Assembly (NCBI RefSeq): GCF_000003855.2
Contig: NW_003101679.1
Span: 248,001 to 312,000 of the forward strand
Origin: Blastomyces gilchristii SLH14081
Taxonomy: Eukaryota; Ascomycota; Eurotiomycetes; Onygenales; Ajellomycetaceae
Reading direction: 5' to 3'
DNA length: 64,000 nt
Positions 24,061-36,674 of this stretch are shown piece after piece. Below the pieces are notes generated by a model, which saw only the letters and a list, made by a program, of their open reading frames with translations, did no database searches and was not told the origin of the DNA. Position 1 is the stretch's first letter, and each line of letters begins with the position of its first letter. Made by a program: the position numbers and the translations under genes.

Positions 24061-26811
24061 TTCTTCAGATTTCACAGATATCATATATTCAATAAAATGA
24101 TATAATCATATCTAACAATAATATGAGAGAACTCTCAAGTGTAAGTATAGAGATGATATCACAGTGACTCTGAGTAATGTTGAAATTACAACAGCAACAG
24201 ATAGCAGACATACATGTGACTTAACAACTTCAATATGAAGAGATTCAATGATTAATTCATGTGATTTCAACATCTATAGAATTAAATACAAAAGTGCTGA
24301 AAGAATGCTTAGATGCTCTCATATATTTCAATACTTCTGATCTCACACTCTACTTATCATGAAGAATGAAAATGCTTTTGAAACTGAGTATAGATGAAGA
24401 TATTATCAGTTCATTAATCAATCAAGATTAATATATCAATGAATGATTGAAAAATTATATGAAACAGAAATTTCATTCATGAATAAAAGCATGTAAATCA
24501 GTGTTGTGAACACCTGACAACATTATGAAATATCTTGATATTCTCTTTCAAGATACTGTCATGCAACAGAAAGTATTAGATTGATTACAGAGTGTCTGAT
24601 AGAGAAACACTTCTCTTACAATATTTATCTCTGACTTCAACATCAAGATTCTAGAAGCAGATGATCAATCTTGAGAGAATTGAATGAAGATTAGCATACT
24701 CAAGAAGACATTGACTTTCAAACTCTTACAGACTCTTATAAGTGTAGATAAAGACTAGAATTATGAAATCTTCTGCACACAGCTCTGAACATTGAATGAT
24801 TATCTTACTAAGCTCAAGAGTATACAGAATAGTGACAGAAGATGTTACATCTCAGTAACTTATACACTCATGCTGAAGAACAGCAATGACACAGATGTCA
24901 TGAACTGAATAGATTCAAATGTCTATACATAAGTAAGAGTCTCTGCTGTTCAAACAGGCTTCTGAGTCTCTGAGATCACTTCTGAAGAAGTCACTGATTG
25001 ATGTCAATGTGAAATGTATATCAACTGTAACTGATCAGAATATATTACTTTAAACTGCTGACCAACCTATGTGTCTTCATATGCAAGAGAAAAGATCAGT
25101 GTCTTCTTGTTTAAAGAATGAATCAGCATCTGTTCACATCAATCACATTATATTAGAGAAAGATTTGAAAGATAACTATGAGAATGTCTCAGTGAAACAG
25201 AGAAAAGATTAGCTTCTATTCAAATTCATAAACAGAAGCTTAAAGAGGTCAGATGACAATAATTTGAAGAGAAAATAACAATGAATGCAATTCTTATATC
25301 TACTGTGATTGATAACATGTATAATATGAAAGCCATGATAGACAGCAGTCTATATTACTATACAATGATAAAATCTTCAGTTATAAAACATTATAATCTT
25401 CAGTATATCTCTTTATTAAAATCTCAACTTCTTACTCAATTTGATGATCTGAAAGATATTTGTATTTATTACATAGTGAAACTAAATATAGATGTGAGAG
25501 AACATTAATATGAAAATATCTACATATATAAAGTTAATAATCTTGATTATAATCTTATATTAGAACTTGTCTGACTATCTGAATAAGACATCTTACTGAA
25601 TACTTAAAACAGAAGCTTGATATTCTCTAATAATAATAGAATTCATGAAGATGATATTTATCAGACTATAAATCTTACACAGATCTCTGTCAACACTTAT
25701 GAAATACTCTGACAAAGAAATCATTATCAAAATCACTAACAGAGTCACTGATAAGTTCATTAATAGTACAATTATATATCAATTTATTTCATCGGTCTGA
25801 TCAATATTAAAAAGACTTTAGAAAAGTTATTCTGTGTTATAATAACAGATTCTTATATGAAACTCTCTCAACAATATTATGAATATCTAGATATCTTCTG
25901 ATAAGACAATATTATGAATATACCTCTCTTATAAGATTCTGAAGTGAATCACAGTATCAAGTTAGAGAAAAAGAATAATAAGAACTCTGAACTGTCATGA
26001 GAGTCTCTTTATAACATGTTCTGAGATGAACTTCTTCTTCTTTGAAAGATACTCAAAGATCTGTTAAATAAAGAATTCATATATATTAGTAACTCTTTCA
26101 CTACAGCTTCTATTCTCTTTGCAAAGAAACCAGGTGAAGAACTTCAATTCTGTGTAAATTATTGAGAATTGAATAGATTAATAAAGAAGGACTGTTATTC
26201 TTTATCTCTTATCAATGAAACTCTAGCTCATATTAAACAAGCTCAATGATTTACAAAGTTAGATGTCATTACTGCATTTTATAAGATTCACATCACTGAA
26301 GAAGATAAGTGACTTACAGCATTCTGAACATAATATAATCTCTTTGAATAAGTAGTCACACTCTTTGAACTGATCAATGCTCTCAGTATATTTCAGAAGT
26401 ATATCAACTGAGCACTCTGAGACTTTCTTGATAAATTTATATCTGCTTATTTAGATAACATCCTCATCTTCACTGATGAATTCAGAAAGAAATATCAAGA
26501 GTATGTGCAAAAAGTATTATAACAACTATGAGAAGTGAAACTATTAATTGATATTGACAAGTGTGATTTCAAAGTCAAGAGTACTAAATACTTAGATTTT
26601 ATTATAGAAGCTGAAAGAAGGAGATCTGAATGAATTCTGAGAAGATCTCTGCTATTCTTGAATGAAAGATTCTACACACTGTGAAAGATGTATAAAGCTT
26701 CATTGAATTTGCTAACTTCTATCAGTGATTTATATGAAACTTCTCAGATATCATGAGATCACTTACAGAACTCACTAAGAAAGACTCAGTATTTCAATGA
26801 TCAGCAGACAC
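24061..26811 (+). pseudogene. G2 gag, protease and RT relic
   Basis: Gag occupies about 24.1-25.0 kb and ends in a decayed CCHC knuckle near 25010-25060 (reading YINC...YITLNC, with a Cys and the His changed to Tyr). The protease stretch at 25281-25508 is homologous to that of G1. RT starts near 26.09 kb with SILFAKKPGEELQFCVNY, continues through LDVITAFYKIHI and has AYLDNILIF near 26.45 kb. Tryptophan and arginine codons are often TGA. The reading is cut by MITE M4 at 26812 within the region between RT and RNase H and resumes at 36675. Confidence 0.85.
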
Positions 26812-27046
26812 TAGACTGACCGTGTAACCGTGTCTGGGACCAGAACCAGATTTTTTGATAGTCTCATTATCAATTCAACTGATCTCATTACATGGTTTTA
26901 ACATTAGATAGTAGTCTCATACTGTCTCAGTGAGACTTACTGTCTACTCTTATCACATTTTTCAAATGAGATCATGATTTTCACTTCTCAATTTAAATTA
27001 TTTTTATTGCTTTAAATGACTTTAAATCTCATTTGAGTGTTATCAA
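26812..27046 (+). mobile_element. 506-bp MITE copy M4, left part
   Basis: Begins TAGACTGACCGTGT after the octamer GCAGACAC (26804-26811) and is broken at 27046 by gypsy G5. Its other part is 36388-36666. Together, minus the 4-bp duplication, they make a 506-bp element. Confidence 0.95.
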
Positions 27047-27242
27047 TGTGATTCAAAGGTTGCTTGAGCCAGCGTACGATTACAGGCGTACGCCGGCTTT
27101 TTATATATCGTACGCTAAATTAATTAGTGGCTGCTATGACCCCCTTACATTTGTAAGCAAGTTTGGAAGCGGCTGTGTTATTATCCGACAGTCGCACATT
27201 CTTCCAAATCACACTGACAGTTGTATGTTCTTCTGAATCACA
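27047..27242 (-). repeat. 3' LTR of G5
   Basis: Contains a perfect 10-bp inverted repeat AGCGTACGAT (27071-27080) and ATCGTACGCT (27107-27116) around a GGCGTACGCC palindrome and a TATATA box. The right half holds a roughly 29-bp subrepeat present twice here and once in the 44-kb copy. Confidence 0.92.
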
Positions 27243-27548
27243 TTCTCTCTCACCAGATTCAGTCACGCCCATGTGACCATGACATCCGCCCTAGCTTCAT
27301 GCGGATTAGTGCGCCACTAGTGTTTGTGATCTTGTGACCTATCTCTGATTCAGCTAGTGTTCTGTGTACATTCTTATAAAGAAACTTTCACTATATTACA
27401 TCACTCATTCACTAACTTTTCTCATTCTTCAATTATCTTCTTCATCATTGTCATTATTGAATGTTACTATCTTATTCAAGATTTCTATTTCTTCTTCTGT
27501 TTAACTCTTTTCATCTGTTCATCTATTACATTGTATGTGTTTCTGATA

Positions 27549-29243
27549 ATAATCTCTCATTCTCATAACAAGTATTCTTGTAGTGCTTATATCAGGCAGT
27601 TTGTTAACAGTAAGTGTAATGTGTTGTAGAATGTAATCAGAACTTGTTTATCTTCTAACAATTGTCAGAACATACTATTATAAATGACACATCTTCTTCA
27701 TCTTTTTATACACTCTCAACTGTTTTCTTCTCAGTGAGTTTCTGATCATGTTTTCTGACATAATTTTGCATAAATACAGATACTGATATGTTTGTTTTTA
27801 TTCACATAGAATCTTCACATGTTGACAGATCTGTATTTATCAATGATAGTGAACTCAATGTTGAATCATTGATTGAGAACTTGAAGAATGTGATAATGAA
27901 GGAATTGCTCATGTCATGTATGACCAGGTCTCCCGCGTTTTCTTCTACCTTCTCTGTTTCTTTCTCTGCTGCTCTCTCTCAATCTTCTACATCTGTCTCT
28001 GTGTCTGATTCTCCTGCTTCTGCTACTTCTGTTCCCGCAACCCCTGGTTTTACTGTCTCTGCTTTCATTATCAGCTCTCCTCATTTCAAGGAGATATTGT
28101 ATAGACTTAATGAATCACATTTCTCAGTATGTACACTCTCACTCTTCTTATCAACTCTCAGAATAATTTATTGTATGAAGACTGTGTATAATATAACTAT
28201 CTAAAGCTCAGTCACAGACACTGATTATTACATTCATTTTAAATATTCATAGTAAGATAATTATTCATTCATATCAGAGAATCACTCTCTCTCTCAACAG
28301 TGTTAAGATTATAAGTCTTTTTCTTTTTCATCTTTTCTTTCTAATACTGATTTTTCTGTTCTTAGGAAAAATTGTTATGAGTTTTACTGTGTATAAAGTT
28401 ATAATATTCATAGATATCAAGAAGCTTTTTATAACTTTAAAGTTTAATATTATAAAGATATCTACTCTGACAAATTTCTTCAAAATAATAGATCTATATC
28501 AGTCTATTCTCTGATATCTGTTGTCTGACTTTGTGATGCAGATAAAAGATATCTGTGTTTTCAGAAACAGAAATGTGAATATTGTACTCTTTTACATCTG
28601 CAGGTATGAGACTTGTATATCTTATCTGAGATGTTATTATGAGAATAGACTGTTCACATGCTGTATTCTACTTTCTGTATTTCTCTGTGTCTCTCTCTCT
28701 CTTTCTGAGAAGCCTCATGTGTGTTGTAATTATGTGTACAACTCTAAGATCAGCAGGTGTTCATTCAGTAATTATTATCTCTGCTTTTATAATTTTATAT
28801 ACTAACAATGATTCTTAGTTGCTCTGATGTCAGAGATCATTCTAATTGAAAATGATAACATCACTGAGACTATTCTCTTCTACTCTTAAGCTTCTTCTGT
28901 CACTTTCTCTTTCTTCTCTGTGAGAAAGATTGTGTGCATACTGAGTTGTAAGTGTTTGACTCTGAGTGACTCTCATTATCATTTATCTGATTCTATGCCT
29001 TCTTCTTCTTTTATTTCTTCTATCTTCACTTCTTCTATTCTGGCTTCTGATTCTGCAGGTTCTGTGCTCTTCTTCAATTTTTCTACATGTACATGTACAC
29101 ATTTCTATATTGGCATTTCAGTCAATCTTGTAATAAATGACATTAATATTGTATACAGAGTGATAGAGAAATCAGAGATGTATATGATGTTATTACAAGA
29201 GCAGCTTATAGCTCTCAAATTTCTTACAGATCTCAAGTTTTGA
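27549..29243 (+). pseudogene. Apparent spliced gene antisense to gag-pol inside G5
   Basis: Plus-strand coding signal downstream of integrase. A first exon reads SHNKYS...IRQFVN and stops at a GTAAGTG donor (27610). The intron is 27610-27779 and ends in ATACAG. Exon 2 from 27780 reads TDMFVFIHIESSHVDRSVF and goes on through a Ser/Thr/Pro-rich stretch to 28204. Downstream pieces include a Cys-rich run near 28540-28610 (CFQKQKCEYC) and a closing helix-like run YRVIEKSEMYMMLLQEQL that stops at 29243. The copy at 44550-45000 keeps the same exon, intron (44611-44781) and reading frame, including an ATG where this copy has ATA. Function is unknown. Later introns are unresolved, and this copy is decayed. 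Confidence 0.45.
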
Positions 29244-29859
29244 GATTTCCTTTATTTTTAATATTTTTCAGATGATGTGATATTGGAAATAGATTAAACA
29301 TGTAATATATGAAAATGAATGAGATATGTATGATAATATTTGTCTTTTACAGCTGACTCTTACAGTTAATGATCAATTCATTTCTCTTTTCTTATACTTT
29401 TTCTTTGTCTGCTAGTCACTACTCTTACACAATCTCTATATAATACAGTGTTCAGTGACTAGATTCAGCAGCTTTCATCTTTTGTGATTCTGTCTCACAT
29501 ATTATACTGTCTCTCTTCACCTGCTCAGATCACTACAGTGAACAGCTTATTAAAACTAATCTCATCTGATCTCTGAGCATTCTCAGAGATTGAGATGACT
29601 TGGTCTCATATATTCACAGATGTTTCAGATAGTTTGTACTCTGTGATCTCTGCAATTGAACTGATATAAATAGTTGAATTCAACTCTGAATTTCTTTTTC
29701 TTCTGTGATCTGACTCATGTACAAGTCTGTCACTTTGAGACTGCTCTTTACTGTGTTATGCCTGCTATCTGTGATATGTTATTGTACAACTGGCTACAGT
29801 CTCATTACTTATTAAAGTGTGATATTTGTCTGATTTCTTCATTACTTCTCATTCTTTTC

Positions 29860-32800
29860 TTATAATTATGAAAAGATCAGAATAAGTGAGATTATCTGAT
29901 TTATAAGTGTCTATGATTTCTCTTACTTCATGAGACTTTTCAATTGTAAGTCTCTTCTTTTTCAATACTGATGATAGTACTGTGAATAATCATAATCTGC
30001 TCAGGTCTTGTATCTTTGCTTTCATAAGTTATAAATCATTAATTAAGTTGTGTAAGATCTGTCTCTCTGATTTCTTCAATGTGTAAGTTCTCAGAGAATA
30101 TAATTTAAGTATTTTATAGAGTTCAAATCATCTAAATTGAAACTTCTCAGAACTCTCATTGCATATGAGAACTCATGTTCTCATCTTGAGACTTGATTTC
30201 TTAACTAGTGAGTCTCATATTCCTTTCAATTGAATTGCTCAGTTCAGGAGTAACTTGTTAGCTTTTGCATGTGTGTGACTGATCTCTTTCAATCTTGATT
30301 TCATATTCATGACTGCTGTGTCTGTAACTGCTACTGCTGCATTTATAACTGCTGTTTTCTTTCTCACCTTTTCTAAAGCATTCTCCAGGATGTGCGGATG
30401 CAATTCATACAACAGGTAGAATGATGAATACTTGAAGACTGCATACTGCTGAATTCACATGACTAATAGCATCTGACTGAGATATTCATCTCATAATCTC
30501 ATAGACTTGCTCACTAGATATTTCATCAGTATGTTACTCAAGATTTCATTCAAGTGTTTCATCTTTCTGTTTGTCTGTGAATGATATGATATTGTTCTAC
30601 AATGTCTTGTCTGTAACTGGCTCATGAAATGCCTCATTACTTCTTCTATGAGATTCACACTATTATCAGTTAGAATCTCGCGCGGCATTTCATAGTTGAT
30701 ATAGATCTCATTATATAGAAACTTTGCTATTATCTTCTCTATCATCTCTGAAACTGCTTTTATAACTGATCAGTCAGTAGCATAATCAATAGCAGTGATT
30801 ATTCATTGATTTTCATTTAACATTTATAATAATATGTCTATGAGGTTCATCTCTCATTGTTTAAATAATTGTATTATACACTTCATCTGATATTATACTT
30901 TCTCATATTCTAATCCTTTCTTAGATTCTTTCACAATCTGATAATTTGAGCACTTGTGAGTGTATATCTGAATGTTCTCAGCCATACTTAATCAGTATAC
31001 TCTTGATTTGAGTACATTCATGAGTTCAGAGCTTTCTAAGTGACTGAATTCCTTGTGCATGTGAGCTATTAAGTCATATCTAAATAAAGATTCTAGATAG
31101 GAAGCTTCTATGTATTCTAGATCACAGTAAAGCACAATGTCATTTTTTAATTTTCTCAGCTTGAAGTTCAGAAGTATCTCTTCTACTACTCTTATAAGAC
31201 ACTTATCATCTGACATCTTGTCATTCTTTAAGTAAGAGATTATAGTATTCACTCATTCTAATTTCTTGCATTCTCTCAGTGTGTTTAATGTGAATATTTC
31301 TTATACCTGATTCACAGAACTCTCATTTATGAAATTGAGTCTGTAACTGATTATATCAGGTATCACAGCATCTGATCTCTTTCAGTATTTGATATGAAGA
31401 TTGTACACTTAAAACTCTGAGATTCAACATACTAAGCATTTGAAAGATTTTATCATCAATTATAGATAGATAAGGCTTTCATAATCTGTGATCATCATTG
31501 TTATATATCTGTTATTAATATATCTATCTCATAATATCAGTATGTGCTTAATCACTAGCAATTTCTTTTCATGCACTGAATAATTAAGCTCAATGTCTGA
31601 TAGTTTTCTATCATTATACATTATCAGATGCAGCTTGTCATTCTTACTCATCTATAGAAGAGTATCTCTGATAGCTCATTCAGATATGTTCATCTCAATG
31701 TAGAAAGATTTATTACAATCTGATTAAATAAGCACTGAGAATGTTATTATACATTCTCTCAGTATGAGAAAAGTCTCTTCACATGCAGTATTTCAGATAA
31801 TTGAATGAAACTTCTTCTTTCACAGATTTGTATCTGTTTCTCTTAAGAGATCTGAGAGTGATGTAGATATTCATGTAAAATTCTTGATGAATCTGCAGTA
31901 ATATGAGATCAACTCAAGAAACTGTTGTACATGATATACATTTCTCAGTCACAGTTAATTCACTATAACATTCAATTTCTTCAGAATGAGATGTAGACAG
32001 TCATCACTCACTACATGTTCTATAAACTTCAACTCTTTCATTTCAAACATATACTTTGTTAGTTTAATATAGAGCTTATACTCTGTCAGAGTTGTAAGCA
32101 CTTCATCAAGATGCTTCAGATGTTCATTATATGAGTTTGAAAAGACTAGAATGTTATCAAGATATATAAGATATGAGATTTCATTCTGTTTATAAAGAAT
32201 TGTATTCATTATTATTTGAAAGATGACAGGCACATTTATCAGACTGAATAGCATTGCCAGGAATTCAAACTTCTCTTATTATATATTAAACACAGTTTGC
32301 AGAACTGACAGTTCATCTACACAGATCTGTCAGTATTCTGAGAGAAGATCAATCTTTAATAGATATCAGGCATTTTCAATCATATTCAACTGTTGTTGAA
32401 TTCATGACAGTGAATATTCATTCTTGATCATAAGCTTATTAAGTGCTCAATAATTGATATATATCTGTCACTTCTCATCTGTCTTTTTCACAAATAGAAC
32501 TGAAAAGCCTCATGTGCTTCATGAGAGTTATATAAGATTATATTCTAGAAGGTTGATGATCTGACACTTCTGTTCTTTGAGATGCATTTGTGACAGAGAG
32601 TACATATTCTGATTAACTGGTTTTGCATTCTCTGTGTTAATCTCATGTATGAATTCTCATTCTGGCAGCAATTCTGATGAAAGATCTGTTCAGAAGATCT
32701 TCTCATACTTCTTCAGAAGCTTCTTCATATGCTTATTCTTCTATATATTCTTTATCTTGATTTTCTCTACTTCTGAGTCCTGTATAACATACAGAATACT

Positions 32801-33480
32801 TTCAGATGAGATCTTGTGAATCATTCTCTTTGCTTATTAATATATAAGCAGATTTAACTCTTCTATATCAGAGATGTGAAATGTTCTTCTCATATCAGTT
32901 GATAGAATTGTATGAACTGCTTTCTTTCTATCAGTCAACTGCATATGATATGTACATCATTGAATCTGTGAATTGAATCTTTGAAATCAATTAAGTCTGA
33001 GAATAAGATTGTATTTCACATTCTGCAGCTCTTATACTTAAATATAGCAAGACTACTCTCTGAAGTGCAAGGGAACTCTTACTCTTGCAGATAATATCAA
33101 ATATCAGTTATCAGATAATCTTATACATTGAGAATTCTTCACTCAGTGAATCTCTTTCAGTCTTCAGATCACATAATTATTAATATATTATATAGAAGCT
33201 TCTGCATCTGCTAATAGTTTTACAGTCATCTCTTGATTCTTATTCAAGTGCTTCTTATACATTAACATTTTAAGTCTCAAGACATTGAGATAAGTGTTCA
33301 CTTCATTCTCACTCACATCTCAGTCAGAAGCCTACTTTCTCTTAGTGTTTGTATAATTTAGAGAGTTATCTAATACAGACATTTCTTTCACTTTGAAGAC
33401 TTTTCATAGAATATCAGTGAATGTCTTCAAGCTCACTGATTCTGCTAGTTTTTTAACTCTCTTACTTCTCTTAACTGCGC
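29860..33480 (-). pseudogene. G5 pol relic (RT, RNase H, integrase)
   Basis: Minus strand. The RT palm and thumb region is an open stretch 32254-31955 beginning MLFSLINVPVIFQ with YLIYLDNILVFSN (YLDD box changed to YLDN). The integrase zinc-binding region is at 31252-30992 (HMHKEFSHLESSELM). The catalytic core is at 30745-30491 with MPREILTDNSVNL (Asp of the DDE triad in LTDN) and ISYHSQTNRKMKHLNE carrying the Glu region. A GPY/F-type end follows near 30.12 kb (ELYKILKLYS), and the frame fades at about 29.86 kb. Nonsense codons separate these blocks. Confidence 0.85.
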
Positions 33481-36190
33481 ATGCTGAGTGTAATCTTTTA
33501 TATTATGATTTTAGCATTTACATTTGAAGCAAGCTTGATGCTCATAATATCAAGATTTTCACTCAGAGAATTTCTTTTTCAGAGAATTCAGTGCTTTAGT
33601 GATGATATTCAGATTTAGATTCATTGCATTCAGATGTGTGACTTATGTTATAGAAGTCTGATTATCTGTTCTTTACTGAGATATACTCAATTGCAGTATT
33701 TTCTGTTATAATTGACTCACTTGTTCCTGTATAATGAGAATATTATATACTTTCTTCACTGTGTCTGACTGTGAGATTAAGCATTTTCATTCTGCTCTTA
33801 AGTCAGATATAAGATCATGAATGAAGATCTGTAAACAGAAAGATGTTAAAAGCTTTTCATTTAATATAAGATAGTGTAAACTGAAGTGTATGAAGTATGA
33901 TATAAGATTACTGACTTATCTACACTTAGTAAAGTATTTATAACACTTATCTTATATATTCACTTTCTCAAAGTTATGTAAGATTCATTTGAAAAACTCA
34001 TTTCATGTTTATAAGAATGAATATCACTTCAGATATGTGAGATTCATCTTTTCATTAACTATTTATAATAACTTTGCTTTTTCATATATTATTATTATTA
34101 TTATTCTTCAATTATAGATGTATGTAGTCAGAGACTATAACATCTATCTGAGAACTTTTAGTTCTCAGAGTTTTTCCTATATCTGTAAAGTTAACTATTA
34201 TACATTCATCAATTTCAGATATATAAAATCAGAAAATTCCAGCTCAGAATACAAAAACTGTTTACAAATTGCAGTATTTTAACATCTTCTGATACTTTGA
34301 AATCATTTGATAATCCCATGACAAAGGAGAAGAGAATACAGTCTTAAAGATAGACATATTAAATAGATAGATAGAAAGAAATTGAAAGAAAAAGATAAAG
34401 TAAAGAGAGCTACAGAACAAGATCTCTGCAGTTTACATCTTAAGCTATGTACATATTTTAACACTCTATATAACTGACCACTATCTCTGTTCTCTCAGGC
34501 CTGCTTCAGAGATTATCATTTCTTCTAAAGGGCCGCCGCTCAGCTAGCTCCTGTAACTAGCTTACTCATAAGTGAGATCCTCACTAAGAATAACATCAGA
34601 GCTACTCAATTCTAGTTAAGTCTCTAATCTTCCGGCTGCCAATCTCAGCATTCCAGCCTATCAATTGGCCATCACAGTCTTGCTTGCACTAACCACCTAT
34701 TAAGGGCGCCTAGGCCTCATCTCACCTAGGTCCTTGCTAGGCCCAGGGTGTCCTAATCAGATAGTTTTTAAATCTCATTCCCCAGAAGTGAGTGCCTAGA
34801 GTGAGAGAGATGAGGCCTGGCCAGTTAAGCTTGATGATGATTCACTATCCTGCGGGCACTCTAGACCTCAATCACTCTAGTACTGATCTAACTTGAAGCG
34901 CCCGGGGGGCTGTTAATCCTAAGATCAGTGAGAATTAGCGCCCGGGAACCCCCGGGATGGACATCTTAAGCTTGATGATGATTTGCTATAGTGCACCTGG
35001 GGGCCCCCGGTACTGTTTTATAACTTAACAGTGGAAGCTGTGGTTAAGATGGCTCTCACAGGGTTTGAACCTGCCCCCTCTTGGCATTCATTCCCCGGGG
35101 GGAAGGCCGCTAATTGGGGCTCCATGGTAGCGTAGTTAACCACTACGCCACCGGGCCTGCTTTTTCATATAGAAACATAGCAGATTTTAAGACTTGTTGA
35201 AATTTCATTGACTATCTGTCTGTGAGTTCACATTTGATCTGATAATATAATTGTATCTGACTTAGTTAGCTGATTACAGCATTATTTTTTCAGTTGCTAT
35301 TAAAGCTTGATAGCTTCAGCAGATCTCTTAGCTTGATATATTTCATACTCAGATTCTCATTCTGCATAGTAATCTTCAGTGATGTGTATACTTCTGAAGA
35401 GATTGTAAATAATTGTGATAAAATCTTCAGATTTAGTATAGTTATCTATCTATATAAATATTTAATCTCTCACTGCAGGTTTAAGATCTGGTTTTCTCTA
35501 TTCTTATTAATAGTGATAATTGCATCAGTGAAGCTCTTCATAGTAAATACTTAATCTATAGTGAATATTAATTATTATTTAACTTCTGTCTTAATCTGTC
35601 ACTGCATACACAAGATCTTGATCTCATTTAGAATTCTTGTACATGTACAGAGCTTTCATTTCAGTTCAGCAATTTCAGCTGTTTTTCTTACTGCTTTGAG
35701 TAAACTCTCTGAGAGGTTCTGCATATCTTTCAGTTCAGATAGTAGAGAAGAATGTTATTTGTATTAGCTAGAGAAGGTATTCATTTCAGTAGTTTTTCAT
35801 TGATTGTATAATATCTATTGTTATATCACTGTATCATTATATTACTATATTATTATATGATTTCTGTTATTATTATATAACTTCAGTGATAGCTATCTCT
35901 CTCTTTTATTTCTTTAAGTGAAGAGTAGTCTTCTTTGAATCTGATTCACTGCTCTCATTTCTTTTCTCACATCTTATCTGTTCACATACATAGCATTCAT
36001 CTGAGTGTGAAGTTTTTTTCTCAATAAGTGAAGTAGTATCAATCAGATGCTTTTTCACTCATCACTCTTTATACACTATCTTTTAAGACATTCTAGAATC
36101 ACACTGACATGATAACTATGAATTACTTTATAGACAGAATTATCACATTCTGAAGAAGCCTGTGCTTCTCACCAGTTTTTAGACATACTA
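33481..36190 (-). pseudogene. G5 gag relic, split by SINE
   Basis: Minus-strand gag pieces: LKDMQNLSESLLKAVRKTAE near 35.70 kb, MKSFTDAIITINKNRENQIL near 35.54 kb, and beyond the SINE a zinc-knuckle remnant CFKCK..NH....Y near 33.53 kb, the last Cys now Tyr. Helical, charged sequence before a knuckle is typical of gypsy gag. The SINE insertion at 34088-35157 breaks it. Confidence 0.65.
34088..35157 (-). mobile_element. SINE with tRNA-like head and LINE-derived tail
   Basis: A 1,070-bp unit flanked by a perfect 13-bp duplication TGCTTTTTCATAT (34075-34087 and 35158-35170). Read on the minus strand it opens GGCCCGGTGGCGTAGTGGTT with a pol III A-box match inside a hairpin (35126-35135 with 35143-35152), and has a B-box match GGTTCAAACCC (plus strand 35061-35071). 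A GC-rich body follows with an 18-bp direct repeat (34825-34842 and 34966-34983). The last 322 bp (34409-34088) match the LINE 3' UTR at 51.86-52.20 kb, including the CTGAGAAC/GTTCTCAG hairpin (34148-34168) and TAA-repeat tail. It encodes no protein. Its low decay shows it arrived after G5 decayed or escaped the process. Confidence 0.88.
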
Positions 36191-36195
36191 TTAGA

Positions 36196-36391
36196 TGTGA
36201 TTCAAAGGTTGCTTGAGTCAGTGTATGATTACAGGTGTACACCGGCTTCTTATATATTATACACTAAATTAATTAGTGGCCGCTATAGCCCTCTTACATT
36301 TGTAAGCAAGTTCAGAAGCGGCCGTGTTATTATCCGACGGTCGCACGTTCTTCCGAATCACACCGACAGTCGTATGTTCTTCCGAACCACA
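36196..36391 (-). repeat. 5' LTR of G5
   Basis: 196 bp, same limits as its partner. The 27.07-kb palindrome is decayed here (AGTGTATGAT...ATTATACACT) while the GCGGCCG and CCGACGGTCG region is well preserved. Confidence 0.92.
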
Positions 36392-36666
36392 TCAAAAAGC
36401 ATTACTTTTTAAAAAATTAAAAATAGTCTAAAAAAAACCTTAAAATATCTAAAAATAGTAACTTTATGTCAAGAATGAGACTAAATGAAACCAAATGAAA
36501 CTACTTTCTCATTTTTTTCAAGTCATGGTTTCATTTTAAGATCTGATATATAGTCACTTTACATGTTTTTTTGATAGCTTGTCCCAGCGGGATTCACGCC
36601 AAGAAATGTATGAGACCAGATCAAATGAGACTAAACATGAAATTCATAGTCTTAGCAGCCAGTCTA
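36388..36666 (+). mobile_element. 506-bp MITE copy M4, right part
   Basis: Continues the MITE from the TCAA duplication to CAGTCTA at 36666, followed by the octamer GCAGACAC (36667-36674) identical to the left flank. Confidence 0.94.
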
Positions 36667-36674
36667 GCAGACAC

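Larger units (their letters stand above)
27047..36391 (-). mobile_element. Ty3/gypsy retrotransposon G5, 9.35 kb, nested in M4
   Basis: LTRs of exactly 196 bp at 27047-27242 and 36196-36391 start TGTG and end CACA. The MITE is interrupted with a 4-bp duplication TCAA (27043-27046 and 36392-36395). Gag-pol is on the minus strand: gag from about 36.1 kb, a CCHC remnant near 33.53 kb, RT near 32.5-31.95 kb, RNase H, and integrase 31.25-29.86 kb. A SINE (34088-35157) interrupts gag. Between the integrase end and the 3' LTR are 2.6 kb with an apparent opposite-strand gene. G5 is a different family from G1/G2/G3; a partial second copy is at 44.07-45.03 kb. Confidence 0.92.
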
